Of a stretch of 64,000 bases of DNA, positions 8,646 to 16,862 are shown in pieces. The stretch covers positions 62,001 to 126,000 of the forward strand of contig JAFVTI010000029.1 of assembly GCA_017503325.1 (NCBI GenBank). Direction: 5' to 3'. A program made the translations under genes and the position numbers. Position 1 is the stretch's first letter. Every line of letters starts with the position of its first letter. Source of the DNA: Clostridia bacterium (GTDB taxonomy: Bacteria > Bacillota > Clostridia > Oscillospirales > CAG-272). Below the pieces are notes generated by a model. That model worked only from the letters and a program-made list of their open reading frames with translations. It was not told the DNA's origin and ran no database searches.

Positions 8646-9854
8646 CTAAATCAACAGAAATTTTGCAATAATTCTGCAAAGCACCTCACCAAAATGAATT
8701 CTTTCAACGTCTTGTGCAGAAAGTATACTCACGCAGCCAATCTGCTTTCCATCAATTGAATACACGACCTTGCCAAGCTTATCCCCCTTATGCACGGGTG
8801 CTGTATAGAATTCACTGTCTAACTCTGCCTGCTCCTGCACTTTTGCAAGCTGATCCTTTGGTAATACACAATAAAAGCCTTGATATTGCGCTTGTATCGT
8901 ATTCAAGGAGCCGCCTTTTACGGGAATCCCCGTTAAGACACCGGGGTCTTTTGCAAAAAGCGCATAATTGGCAAATCCCCAATCGAATAATTGCGCAGCA
9001 ATTTGATTTCGTGTATCTCTGTTCTCTGCACCCATGACAACACAGATCAAGGTCATACCGTCGCGCTTGGCAGTCGCGCTGACGCAAAAGCCCGCCTTTG
9101 CCGTTGAACCTGTTTTCAAGCCGTTACAGCCGTTATAAAATCGCACCAACCTGTTTGTATTTGTCAAGCCAAATGCACCGTCACGAATCGTGTCCATCCA
9201 GATAGAGCTGTACTGCAGGATCTTTTCATGCTTGATCAGTTCTCTTGACATGATCGCAATGTCCCGCGCCGATGTGTAATGATTGAGTGTCGTGTCGTCC
9301 AGACCGTTGGTGTTTTCAAATTTTGTATTCATCATATCGAGCTGCAGAGCCTTATCGTTCATCATCTTGACAAAGGACTCCTCGCTCCCCGCAATGTGCT
9401 CTGCCAAAGCAAGGGCTGCATCGTTTGCCGATGCAATCACCACACTTTTGATCATATCCTCCACGCTCATGCGCTCGCCTTCCTTGAGATAGATCTGCGA
9501 GCCCCCCATCGAGCATGCGTGAGCACTTGCGCTGACCATGTCGCTCCAACCGATCTTCCCCTGCTCAATTGCCTCCATAACGAGCAGCAGCGTCATGATC
9601 TTGGTCACAGACGCGGGAGGCAGCCCCTCGTCGGCATTGTGCTCGTATAGCACCGTGCCTGTCTTGGATTCCATCAGAATTGCGGATTTGCACGCAAGCT
9701 CCCCTTCAAAAGTCACTCCGCCATCAAGATTGACGGGGGATGTCTGTCCGTTTGTCTTCAATAAAGGATCCGAGCTTGCACCAACCGTGGTAGTCAGTAA
9801 GCAAGCCAACAGGATACATGTAACAAGTTTGAATATGGTTTGTTTTTTTCGCAT
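8646..9854 (-). CDS. D-alanyl-D-alanine carboxypeptidase (DacF/PBP5 type)
   Basis: This is a low-molecular-weight penicillin-binding protein that trims the terminal D-Ala from peptidoglycan stem peptides outside the membrane. A signal peptide (KLVTCILLACLLTTTVGAS) leads the protein. The active-site motifs follow in order: SVTK (serine nucleophile and lysine), SAND (SxN) and KTGST (KTG). A C-terminal beta domain (PVHKGDKLGKVVY) completes the PBP5 layout. ATG 9854 is chosen because AAAGGCGG precedes it at workable distance and because an upstream start at 9917 would run through the previous gene's terminator. Confidence 0.93.
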   Translation of the reverse strand: MRKKQTIFKLVTCILLACLLTTTVGASSDPLLKTNGQTSPVNLDGGVTFEGELACKSAILMESKTGTVLYEHNADEGLPPASVTKIMTLLLVMEAIEQGKIGWSDMVSASAHACSMGGSQIYLKEGERMSVEDMIKSVVIASANDAALALAEHIAGSEESFVKMMNDKALQLDMMNTKFENTNGLDDTTLNHYTSARDIAIMSRELIKHEKILQYSSIWMDTIRDGAFGLTNTNRLVRFYNGCNGLKTGSTAKAGFCVSATAKRDGMTLICVVMGAENRDTRNQIAAQLFDWGFANYALFAKDPGVLTGIPVKGGSLNTIQAQYQGFYCVLPKDQLAKVQEQAELDSEFYTAPVHKGDKLGKVVYSIDGKQIGCVSILSAQDVERIHFGEVLCRIIAKFLLI

Positions 9855-9900
9855 TTTTTCATACACCGCCTTTCGTTGCAATATATGAATTAAGCTAACC

Positions 9901-9943
9901 AAATATGAAAGAGCCAACTGATGCCAGTTAGCTCTTTCATATT
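9901..9943 (-). terminator. Intrinsic terminator of the AT-rich membrane-protein gene
   Basis: A long stem (AAATATGAAAGAGC paired with GCTCTTTCATATTT, extended by AACTG/CAGTT with one mismatch) lies directly after stop 9947. Confidence 0.82.
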
Positions 9944-9946
9944 TGA

Positions 9947-10522
9947 TTAATTAGCATGCCAATATCGCTTAATTCGATCAATTCTATCTTCTCGTTCTCT
10001 TATGGATTTTTTCATTTCATATTTTTCATCAAATAATCTCTTGATATACTTTTGGTTTTTTCCCCAATGGAACCAAAATATTATCCAAAATATAAATACA
10101 GTAAATGGGAACAATAACGGTATTATTCCTAAAGCTTTATATTTGGAAAAAGTATGGATAATAATTTTTATACACCAAATAATGAATTCCAAAAGGAATC
10201 CCAGAATTCCAATTACAGCAAATATTATTGCTAAGTCAATATCCTCTAACAAATACACAAAAAAAACATTGAAAAATACAGTAATAATTAATGTTATAAC
10301 CATAAATATGGGGCATCCTACGATTATTGAAACCAGTCTGGTTTCTTCTTTTTTTGCTAACTCATAAAGCCTTTCGCTTTCTTTCAAATCATCATTAAGA
10401 TGCTTTATTTCATTTTCTTTTTCTTGTATTTCCAATAATAATAGCATGTTATTTGACTGTTCAGATGTATTATTGCCGAACACTTTATACCTCCGATATT
10501 TGTTCAGAAACTTAATTATCAT
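9947..10522 (-). CDS. Coiled-coil membrane protein, AT-rich
   Basis: The product has about 191 residues. The N-terminal 60 residues are a charged coiled coil (EIQEKENEIKHLNDDLKESE). Three or four hydrophobic segments follow (about 65-90, 95-120 and 130-150), and the tail is again highly charged. The gene is clearly more AT-rich than its neighbours. I do not recognise a family. It is transcribed divergently from a small HTH gene, with overlapping promoters between them. Expression and function as part of that pair, possibly acquired by transfer, are inferences. The ribosome site is weak. Confidence 0.6.
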   Translation of the reverse strand: MIIKFLNKYRRYKVFGNNTSEQSNNMLLLLEIQEKENEIKHLNDDLKESERLYELAKKEETRLVSIIVGCPIFMVITLIITVFFNVFFVYLLEDIDLAIIFAVIGILGFLLEFIIWCIKIIIHTFSKYKALGIIPLLFPFTVFIFWIIFWFHWGKNQKYIKRLFDEKYEMKKSIREREDRIDRIKRYWHAN

Positions 10523-10534
10523 CAATTCAACATT

Positions 10535-10609
10535 ATGCTCTATTCAGTGAGCATATTCATTATACCCTATTTATCGACAATTGTCAATAGTGTGAGCATA
10601 ATTTATAAT
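10535..10609. promoter_or_regulatory. Overlapping divergent promoters with repeated operator half-sites
   Basis: Rightward: TTGTCA (10581-10586), 17 bp, TATAAT (10604-10609). Leftward: TTGACA (complement of 10582-10587), 17 bp, TATAAT (complement of 10559-10564). The two -35 boxes share bases. GTGAGCATA occurs at 10547-10555, paired with ATGCTC at 10535-10540, and again at 10592-10600 inside the rightward spacer. These are likely sites for the adjacent HTH protein. Confidence 0.72.
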
Positions 10610-10638
10610 AGAATCACTTACTTATAGAGGAAAGAATT

Positions 10639-10845
10639 ATGATCACTTATGAACCGTTTTATAGAACAATCAAAGATAAAGGCATTTCAACATATAAGCT
10701 AATCCAGCAACACGGGATTAGTAGGAGTTTGCTTGACAGACTAAAACACAACAAGCCTATAAGCACAGTTACTATCAATGATCTTTGCACTATTTTAGGT
10801 TGCAATGTAGAAGATATTCTTTTGTATATTCCTGATAAAAAATAA
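10639..10845 (+). CDS. Small Cro/C1-type HTH regulator
   Basis: The 68-residue protein is essentially one helix-turn-helix domain (YKLIQQHGISRSLLDRLKHN, then TINDLCTILGCNVEDIL), matching the compact XRE type. It has no sensing domain. AGAGGAAAG precedes ATG 10639. The gene is divergent from the AT-rich membrane protein, and the half-sites over both promoters suggest it represses itself and its neighbour. A strong terminator follows. Confidence 0.82.
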   Translation: MITYEPFYRTIKDKGISTYKLIQQHGISRSLLDRLKHNKPISTVTINDLCTILGCNVEDILLYIPDKK

Positions 10846-10884
10846 AAAAGCACTTGCTGTTCATGCGATCAGCAAGTGCTTTTT
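10845..10884. terminator. Bidirectional intrinsic terminator
   Basis: AAAAAGCACTTGCTG paired with CAGCAAGTGCTTTTT lies between the converging HTH gene and galM. Confidence 0.85.
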
Positions 10885-10885
10885 A

Positions 10886-11947
10886 TTATTTTACATAAAA
10901 CTTGAATTCCGTAGTGGTGTTATACAGGTCTCCGGGACGAAGCACACAATTGGTAAACTCGGGATGATTGGGGCTATCGGGCATGATCTGCGTCTCCAGG
11001 CAGAAGGCATTCTGCGTTGCTTTGCGATAACCGCCAAAGAACGGATGCCCATCATCGGTTAAGAAGTTGCCGCTGTAGAACTGTACGCAAGGCAGATCGG
11101 TGCGAACGTCCATTGCTCTGCCCGTTTTGGGATCATATGCAGTTGCAACGCGCTTGATCTTACCGTCATAGTTCTCAAAGCACCAGCAGTGATCATAACC
11201 TCCGGCGATCTTGAGATCATGATCCTCGGCAAAGAAATCCTGCCCAATCGGCTTTGCTTCTCTGAAATCAAAGGGCGTTCCGTCAACGGATGCAATCTCA
11301 CCCGTGGGGATCAGATCGTCGTCCGTTTTCAGATAACGGTCTGCATCCATTTGCAATACCTGATCAAATACCTTACCCGATGCAAAACCGGAAAGGTTGA
11401 AGTATGCATGATTGGTCATGCTGATCACGGTCGCCTTGTTGGTCATGGCCTTATAGTCGATAGCGAGTGTATCATCCTCAGTCACGCGGTATGTCACGGT
11501 AATGGTCAGCTCTCCGGGAAATCCCTCTTCCATATCGGGAGAGATCATGGAGAAATAGACACTGGGCTGCGTTGTATCCGAGTAAGAGGATGCCCATAGC
11601 TTGTGGGAATATCCCACCCTTCCTCCATGCAGCGTGTTCTTGCCGTTGTCATTGGGGTACAGCTGATATTCGTTTCCGTCAAGCATAAATCTTGCACCGC
11701 CGATACGGTTGGCATATCTGCCAACCAGAGCACCAACGTATCCGTCAGCATTCATCAGATCTGCAAGGCAGTCATAGCCGCAAACCACGTTGGTAAAGCA
11801 ACCGTTGCGATCGGGTGCTTCAATGCCCATCAATGTGCCGCCGAATTCGCAGACCTTAACGCGAATGCCGCCCGCGTGATGCTGCAGGGTGTAGCAATAT
11901 ACCTCTTGTCCGTCCGGCATATAGCCGAATAATTCCTTCGTAACCAT
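10886..11947 (-). CDS. galM: Aldose 1-epimerase (mutarotase)
   Basis: GalM interconverts alpha and beta anomers of galactose and related sugars. The 353-residue product has the usual length. The conserved TNHAYFNLSG supplies the catalytic histidine, NDNGKNTLHGG is the other signature segment, and CLETQ near the C-terminus carries the catalytic glutamate. It is the last gene of a four-gene leftward operon and starts 2 bp after galE ends, which implies tight co-expression. Confidence 0.95.
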   Translation of the reverse strand: MVTKELFGYMPDGQEVYCYTLQHHAGGIRVKVCEFGGTLMGIEAPDRNGCFTNVVCGYDCLADLMNADGYVGALVGRYANRIGGARFMLDGNEYQLYPNDNGKNTLHGGRVGYSHKLWASSYSDTTQPSVYFSMISPDMEEGFPGELTITVTYRVTEDDTLAIDYKAMTNKATVISMTNHAYFNLSGFASGKVFDQVLQMDADRYLKTDDDLIPTGEIASVDGTPFDFREAKPIGQDFFAEDHDLKIAGGYDHCWCFENYDGKIKRVATAYDPKTGRAMDVRTDLPCVQFYSGNFLTDDGHPFFGGYRKATQNAFCLETQIMPDSPNHPEFTNCVLRPGDLYNTTTEFKFYVK

Positions 11948-11949
11948 GC

Positions 11950-12969
11950 TTATTCTCCGTATCCGTCAGGATTCATGCTCTGCCAACGGTATGCGTCCTC
12001 ACACATACGGTTGATATCATATTTTGCCTTCCAACCAAGCACCTGCTCAGCCTTGGTAGGATCTGCATAGCAGGTTGCAATATCGCCGGGACGACGCTCC
12101 ACGATGCGATAAGGCAGCGGCTTACCGGTAGCCTTTTCAAATGCGTGTACAACTTCAAGAACCGAATAACCTTTACCGGTACCGATATTGAAGTACTCAA
12201 TTCCCTCTTGCTTCATAGCAAGCTCAAGTGCAGACAGGTGGGCCTGCGCAAGGTCTACGACGTGAATGTAGTCACGAACGCCGGTGCCGTCGGGGGTGGG
12301 ATAATCGTTGCCGTACACACGCAGATATTCGCGCTTGCCGGATGCAACCTGAGTAATATAAGGAAGCAGGTTGTTGGGAATGCCGTTGGGGTCTTCACCG
12401 ATCAGACCGCTTTCATGCGCACCGATCGGATTGAAGTAGCGAAGAATCGAGATTCTCCAGGTGGGATCGGAAATATAGGTATCCTTGAGGATACGCTCGA
12501 TCATGTGCTTGGTCTCACCATAGGGGTTGGTGGTGTTGCCTGTCGGAAAATCCTCACGGATCGGCACGGTTGCGGGATCACCGTACACTGTAGCGGAGGA
12601 GCTGAACACAATGGTCTTGACGCCATGCTCCTTCATGGAATTGCAAAGATTGATAGTGCCTGTCAGATTGTTGTGATAATAAGCAAGAGGCATGCTGACC
12701 GATTCGCCAACGGCCTTTAATCCCGCAAAGTGGATGCAGGAATCAATATCCGGACACTCGTCAAGCATACGGTCGACCGCAGGCTTGTCGAGCAAATCGA
12801 TCTGATAAAATCTGAAATCCTTGCCGGTGATCTGCTTGATGCGATCCAGTACGCAGGGCTTGCTGTTCGAGAAGTTATCGAGAATGACCAGGTCATATCC
12901 CTTGTTCAAAAATTCAACTGCGGTATGAGACCCGATAAAGCCTGCACCGCCCGTAATCAAAACTGCCAT
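11950..12969 (-). CDS. galE: UDP-glucose 4-epimerase
   Basis: GalE interconverts UDP-galactose and UDP-glucose, and in many bacteria the N-acetylated forms, using tightly bound NAD. The 339-residue short-chain-dehydrogenase fold shows TGGAGFIGSH at residues 6-15 for NAD, a catalytic Ser in VFSSSATVYG and the YGETK pair of Tyr and Lys. The C-terminal substrate part (NIGTGKGYSVLEVV..RRPGDIA) is intact. Its place between a sugar kinase and galM points to salvage of galactose or N-acetylhexosamine. Confidence 0.96.
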   Translation of the reverse strand: MAVLITGGAGFIGSHTAVEFLNKGYDLVILDNFSNSKPCVLDRIKQITGKDFRFYQIDLLDKPAVDRMLDECPDIDSCIHFAGLKAVGESVSMPLAYYHNNLTGTINLCNSMKEHGVKTIVFSSSATVYGDPATVPIREDFPTGNTTNPYGETKHMIERILKDTYISDPTWRISILRYFNPIGAHESGLIGEDPNGIPNNLLPYITQVASGKREYLRVYGNDYPTPDGTGVRDYIHVVDLAQAHLSALELAMKQEGIEYFNIGTGKGYSVLEVVHAFEKATGKPLPYRIVERRPGDIATCYADPTKAEQVLGWKAKYDINRMCEDAYRWQSMNPDGYGE

Positions 12970-12985
12970 GTCAAAATCCTCCGTT

Positions 12986-14086
12986 TTACAAATACTTTTG
13001 AATGATCAGATTCATCTGATCCATCTTTTGCTCCATATCAGCAACCAGCTTGAACTGATTTCGTGCACGGTCCAGGTTATGCTGGGCATAAGCCGTTCTG
13101 AAATAAGTGTCGCCGTTGAGATAATCCGTCAAGAAACGGATGCCCGTTTCCAGAGTGAGTATGTATGCACCCATGGGCAAGGAGAGAATCTCTTGCTCTG
13201 TCAAGGAGTGATCCAATCCGTCAATAAAGCCCTTTGCAAACGCGTCAAACATTTCAAGTCTGACGTAAACCTTATCAAGATCTGTTTCGTCCTCTGCAGC
13301 AGACGATGCACCGAAGCGGATGCTGTCGCCAAAATCTGCAAGCACAGATCCGGGCATTACGGTATCAAGATCGATCACGCAAATTCCCTCTCCCGTTTCA
13401 TTATCAAGCATAATGTTATTGAGCTTGGTATCGTTATGCGTGACGCGGAGCGGAATTCTGCCATCCGCAATACGCTCGTTGATGTAACTGCACATATCTC
13501 TTCTTTCAAGCACGAATGCGATCTCATCGCGAACCTGATCGCGTCTTTGAGCTGCATTGTTCTCAATGGCAGTCACAAGCTGTAAGAGTCTGTCTTCTGT
13601 ATTGTGGAAATTGGGAATGGTTTCATACAACATTGATGCATCAAAGTCCGCAAGCTGCTTTTGGAAGTTACCGAAGGCCTTGCCGACCTTGGTAAACATT
13701 TCCTCGGATTCGACCGCCTGGTAGCAAGTGGCGTTCTCCACGAATTCGTAAGCACGCCAATACTGGCCTTCATCATCCGTGTAGGAATAGTGTCCCGCAT
13801 CTGTGTAAACCACGTGCAAGGTGCCGCGTGCGCTGTCGCCACCTTCGGCAATCAGCTTATTCTCAATGTGCTTGGTAACGTGAACGATATTTTCCATGAC
13901 CTCATCCGGCTTTTTGAAAATAGAAGTGTTCACGATCTGAAGAACGTAGCGATGCAGTCCTTCATCCGACGCACAATCAACAAAATAAGTTGAATTGATA
14001 TGCCCCGTCGTACATTCGGTAACGGAGATCGGTTCGCCAAGAAATCGGAATTTTTCGGCGATTAAAAATATTTTTGCTTTATTCAT
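12986..14086 (-). CDS. APH-fold sugar kinase, N-acetylhexosamine 1-kinase-like
   Basis: The 366-residue protein has the aminoglycoside-phosphotransferase kinase fold. The catalytic loop VTHNDTKLNNIMLD and the metal-binding IDLDTVMPG match the NahK/LnpB type, which phosphorylates GlcNAc or GalNAc at C1. The kinase sits directly between a nucleotidyltransferase and galE, as in the bifidobacterial lacto-N-biose pathway, so a sugar 1-kinase is the best reading. The substrate is not proven, and other hexoses are possible. AAAGGATAAAC before ATG 14086 decides the start; an earlier start would overlap the upstream gene. Confidence 0.8.
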   Translation of the reverse strand: MNKAKIFLIAEKFRFLGEPISVTECTTGHINSTYFVDCASDEGLHRYVLQIVNTSIFKKPDEVMENIVHVTKHIENKLIAEGGDSARGTLHVVYTDAGHYSYTDDEGQYWRAYEFVENATCYQAVESEEMFTKVGKAFGNFQKQLADFDASMLYETIPNFHNTEDRLLQLVTAIENNAAQRRDQVRDEIAFVLERRDMCSYINERIADGRIPLRVTHNDTKLNNIMLDNETGEGICVIDLDTVMPGSVLADFGDSIRFGASSAAEDETDLDKVYVRLEMFDAFAKGFIDGLDHSLTEQEILSLPMGAYILTLETGIRFLTDYLNGDTYFRTAYAQHNLDRARNQFKLVADMEQKMDQMNLIIQKYL

Positions 14087-14115
14087 GTTTATCCTTTCGA
14101 TGATATCTGTGAAAA

Positions 14116-15012
14116 TCAATTCCAAAGTGTTTTCGGATAAATACTGTCATCAATCATTGCGCTAATAGATTGCTTAACGTATTCTTTATCCTCTGCATAC
14201 GTGACACCATACCATTGAGCATCGGTTGCATACACGCGAACGTCACATTCGCCTGCCTTCATAAAGTCGTCTATCGCGCCCGGCAGATAGTATTCGCTTT
14301 TGAGCTCGCTGCCCCGCTTTTCAAGGAACTCTTCAAGGCCTGTGGAAATCTTGGGAATCACCCCGGGCGTCAGTCCCCAGAAATTCATGGAAACAACGGT
14401 CGATGCGGGCAACTCTACCCATGCGCCCTGATCGTTTCTATATGCAGCATCGCTTCCCTGCTTTTTGATATCGGTGCGCTCAACCACAGACATCAGCATG
14501 CCGTTCGGATCAACCGAGCATTCTCCTCTTGAAACTGTTCCGCTGTCCGTCAGAGTATTGCCAAGTCGATAACCGACCATGCAGTAATGCTCGCCCTTTT
14601 CCAGATTGCGCAAATGCTCTGCAGCCTTAATGAAGGCGTCTCTGCCGTAAAAATCGTCCGAATTGATCACAGCAAAGTTCTCTGTCAGATATTCGCGCGC
14701 CGCATAGATCGCATGAGCGGTGCCCCAAGGCTTGGTGCGGCCCTCGGGAGGGGTAAATCCATTTGGCAGATCGTTCAGATCCTGGAAAGCATAGTAAGTC
14801 TTGATATACGGAGAAACTCGCTTGCCAACCGTCTCGGAGAACGCCTCGTAGTTCTCTTTTTTTATGATAAATACAACCTTATCAAAGCCTGCCTTGATCG
14901 CATCATATACGGAAAAGTCAATGATGAACTCACCGTTTTCTGTCATGGGATCAATCTGCTTGAGCCCACCGTAACGAGAGCCCATGCCGGCAGCTAAAAT
15001 TGCCAGTATCAT
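14116..15012 (-). CDS. Sugar-1-phosphate nucleotidyltransferase family protein
   Basis: The 298-residue protein is a GT-A-fold nucleotidyltransferase. It starts LAAGMGSRYGGLKQ (pyrophosphorylase signature, residues 7-20) and carries INSDDFYG as the metal-binding acidic motif. In this operon it would activate the sugar 1-phosphate made by the neighbouring kinase to a UDP-sugar, the role of LnpC or GalT in related pathways. It lacks the HIT-type fold of GalT. The nucleotide and sugar used are inferred from context. AGGAGGT lies just before ATG 15012. Confidence 0.83.
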   Translation of the reverse strand: MILAILAAGMGSRYGGLKQIDPMTENGEFIIDFSVYDAIKAGFDKVVFIIKKENYEAFSETVGKRVSPYIKTYYAFQDLNDLPNGFTPPEGRTKPWGTAHAIYAAREYLTENFAVINSDDFYGRDAFIKAAEHLRNLEKGEHYCMVGYRLGNTLTDSGTVSRGECSVDPNGMLMSVVERTDIKKQGSDAAYRNDQGAWVELPASTVVSMNFWGLTPGVIPKISTGLEEFLEKRGSELKSEYYLPGAIDDFMKAGECDVRVYATDAQWYGVTYAEDKEYVKQSISAMIDDSIYPKTLWN

Positions 15013-15052
15013 AGTGTACCTCCTGATCAGCTATAAATATCACATTATGATT

Positions 15053-15081
15053 ATTATACTACAACACACAATAAATTGCAA
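15053..15081 (-). promoter_or_regulatory. Promoter of the hexose operon
   Basis: On the minus strand TTGCAA (15076-15081), a 17-bp spacer and TATAAT (15053-15058) drive the nucleotidyltransferase, kinase, galE, galM operon. Confidence 0.8.
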
Positions 15082-15122
15082 TAAGAATATGTGAATTTTC
15101 AGAACATTTCATTCATTTCCCA

Positions 15123-15173
15123 TTGACAACGAATCCGTATTCGTGTATAATTATAGTGTCTCATATGATACAC
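15123..15173 (+). promoter_or_regulatory. Promoter of the Crp/Fnr gene with two palindromic operators
   Basis: TTGACA (15123-15128), a 17-bp spacer and TATAAT (15146-15151) form a near-perfect promoter. The spacer is itself a palindrome, ACGAAT-CCGT-ATTCGT (15129-15144). A second palindrome, GTGTnTCATATGAnACAC (15156-15173), covers the start of the transcript. Both are plausible autoregulatory sites. Confidence 0.75.
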
Positions 15174-15185
15174 CTGGAGGAGCAA

Positions 15186-15854
15186 ATGGATTATCTGTAC
15201 GATATACTGGAAAAGCTTCCGATCACAAAGGGCGCCGACAAGGAAAACGTTGAACGAGCAAGCAGGATCCGAACGCCGATTTACTGTAAATACAACAAGG
15301 GCGACGTTATTTTTGCCCCCGGTCAGCAGACCGAAAAGCTGTGCATACTTTGTAAGGGGCAAGCGACTGCGTACAGCGCAGACGACAAGCATACCGTTAT
15401 GCTCAGAAGCTTTAAGCCTTACGAAATATTCGGCATATCCAACCTGTTTACCGACCTGCCTTTTGCAACAAGGATCGTTGCCGGTACAAACTGTGAGGTG
15501 CTGATTCTTGACAAAGATTTTTTGTCTTACCTGATAGACAATGATACGGGTGTGCGATATCAGTATATTGCATTCCTGGCAGAAAAAACACTCTATCTCA
15601 ATCAGAAGATCGCATGCCTGACCGCAGGCTCTGCCGAGAAAAGACTTGCGTATTGGCTTGATTCGATCGCATCCGAGGATACTCTGATCCTGGAAGTGCC
15701 CATGAACGCGCTTTGCACCATGCTGGATATGGGTCGCGCTTCTTTGTACCGTGCGTTTGATCAACTTGAAAAAGACGGTTTTATCAAACGAAACGGCAAG
15801 GAAATCCGTTTGTATCACCGGGAAACCATGTTATCATTTTATCATGAACAATAA
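15186..15854 (+). CDS. Crp/Fnr-family transcriptional regulator
   Basis: The 222-residue protein has a cyclic-nucleotide-binding-like beta barrel (KYNKGDVIFAPGQQTEKLCILCKG, a little under residues 40-65) and a C-terminal winged helix (ALCTMLDMGRASLYRAFDQLEKDG). No clear cAMP-binding phosphate cassette or FNR-type N-terminal Cys cluster is seen, so the effector is unknown. TGGAGGAG stands 5 bp before ATG 15186, which is chosen over earlier in-frame starts lying inside the promoter. It precedes an ABC transporter operon by 17 bp and probably controls it. Confidence 0.9.
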   Translation: MDYLYDILEKLPITKGADKENVERASRIRTPIYCKYNKGDVIFAPGQQTEKLCILCKGQATAYSADDKHTVMLRSFKPYEIFGISNLFTDLPFATRIVAGTNCEVLILDKDFLSYLIDNDTGVRYQYIAFLAEKTLYLNQKIACLTAGSAEKRLAYWLDSIASEDTLILEVPMNALCTMLDMGRASLYRAFDQLEKDGFIKRNGKEIRLYHRETMLSFYHEQ

Positions 15855-15871
15855 AGAAAGGACCAAAAATC

Positions 15872-16855
15872 ATGAAAACCACAAAACTTATCTCACTTGT
15901 ACTGATCGCACTGATGCTCTGCACTGCTTTTGCCGCATGCAATCAACCGGATGAACCTGTAGACGTTCCGAACATTATGGTGCTAAACGGCACGACAGGC
16001 TTTGGTATGGCTAAGTTGATTTCCGATAAGAATCATGAGACCACCGCGTATCCTTACAACATTTCCGTAGAAACCGATGCTTCCAATATCACCGCTGCGC
16101 TGATCAGCGGCAACTGCGACATTGCTGCTCTTCCCACCAACGCAGCAGCAAACGTAGCACAAAAGACCAACGGCGGCATCAAGGTAATTGCCGTCAATAC
16201 ACTTGGCGTACTTTACGTCATGAGCAACAAAGACAAGCAAAGCATTGCAAGCTTTGAAGACCTGCGCGGTAAAACCGTTTATTGTCCCGCACAGAACCCT
16301 ACGTTCCTGTTCAAGGCTGTTTGTGAAGCAAACGGTCTGGTTGTCGGACAGGATATCGTCATTGATAACACCTACGCCCAGCCCGCTGACCTGCGCACTG
16401 CATTGGTATCGGGTGTGATCGATCTCGCAGTTCTTCCCGAGCCTATGGTAACCATCGCAAAGAGCGCAAACGCTTCTCTGACCGCTTGTCTGAATCTGAC
16501 CGCAGAATGGGAAAAGCATTTCCCCAAGGATTCTCTGATGCAGGGCTGTGTGGTCGTGCGTACAGAGTATCTTGAGAAAAACGAAAAGGTTGTCAAAAAG
16601 TTCCTGGAAGAATACAAGGCATCCATCGAATTCGTCAATCAGAATCCCGCAGAAGCAGGCGATATGATCGTTGCTGCCGGCATTTTTTCGCAGGCTCCCG
16701 TAGCAGCTAAAGCAATCCCCAATTCCAACATCTGCTATATTGACGGTGCACAAATGAAGGCAGGACTTGAAAAATTCTATGACGTATTACTCAAGACTGC
16801 ACCTGCATCCATCGGCAACGCACTCCCCGCAGAGGACTTCTACTACGTCCCCTGA
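15872..16855 (+). CDS. ABC transporter substrate-binding lipoprotein (NMT1/SsuA-like)
   Basis: The 327-residue protein begins with a lipoprotein signal (ALMLCTAFAAC, Cys at about residue 23) and so should be anchored outside the membrane. The rest resembles periplasmic binding protein type 2 of the NMT1/SsuA/ThiY group: a GTTGFG ligand loop, then repeated segments GNCDIAALPT and GVIDLAVLPEP that line the cleft. Ligands in this group include sulfonates, nitrate and thiamine precursors, and the sequence does not tell which applies here. It is followed by permease and ATPase genes. Confidence 0.88.
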   Translation: MKTTKLISLVLIALMLCTAFAACNQPDEPVDVPNIMVLNGTTGFGMAKLISDKNHETTAYPYNISVETDASNITAALISGNCDIAALPTNAAANVAQKTNGGIKVIAVNTLGVLYVMSNKDKQSIASFEDLRGKTVYCPAQNPTFLFKAVCEANGLVVGQDIVIDNTYAQPADLRTALVSGVIDLAVLPEPMVTIAKSANASLTACLNLTAEWEKHFPKDSLMQGCVVVRTEYLEKNEKVVKKFLEEYKASIEFVNQNPAEAGDMIVAAGIFSQAPVAAKAIPNSNICYIDGAQMKAGLEKFYDVLLKTAPASIGNALPAEDFYYVP

Positions 16856-16862
16856 TCTCTAT

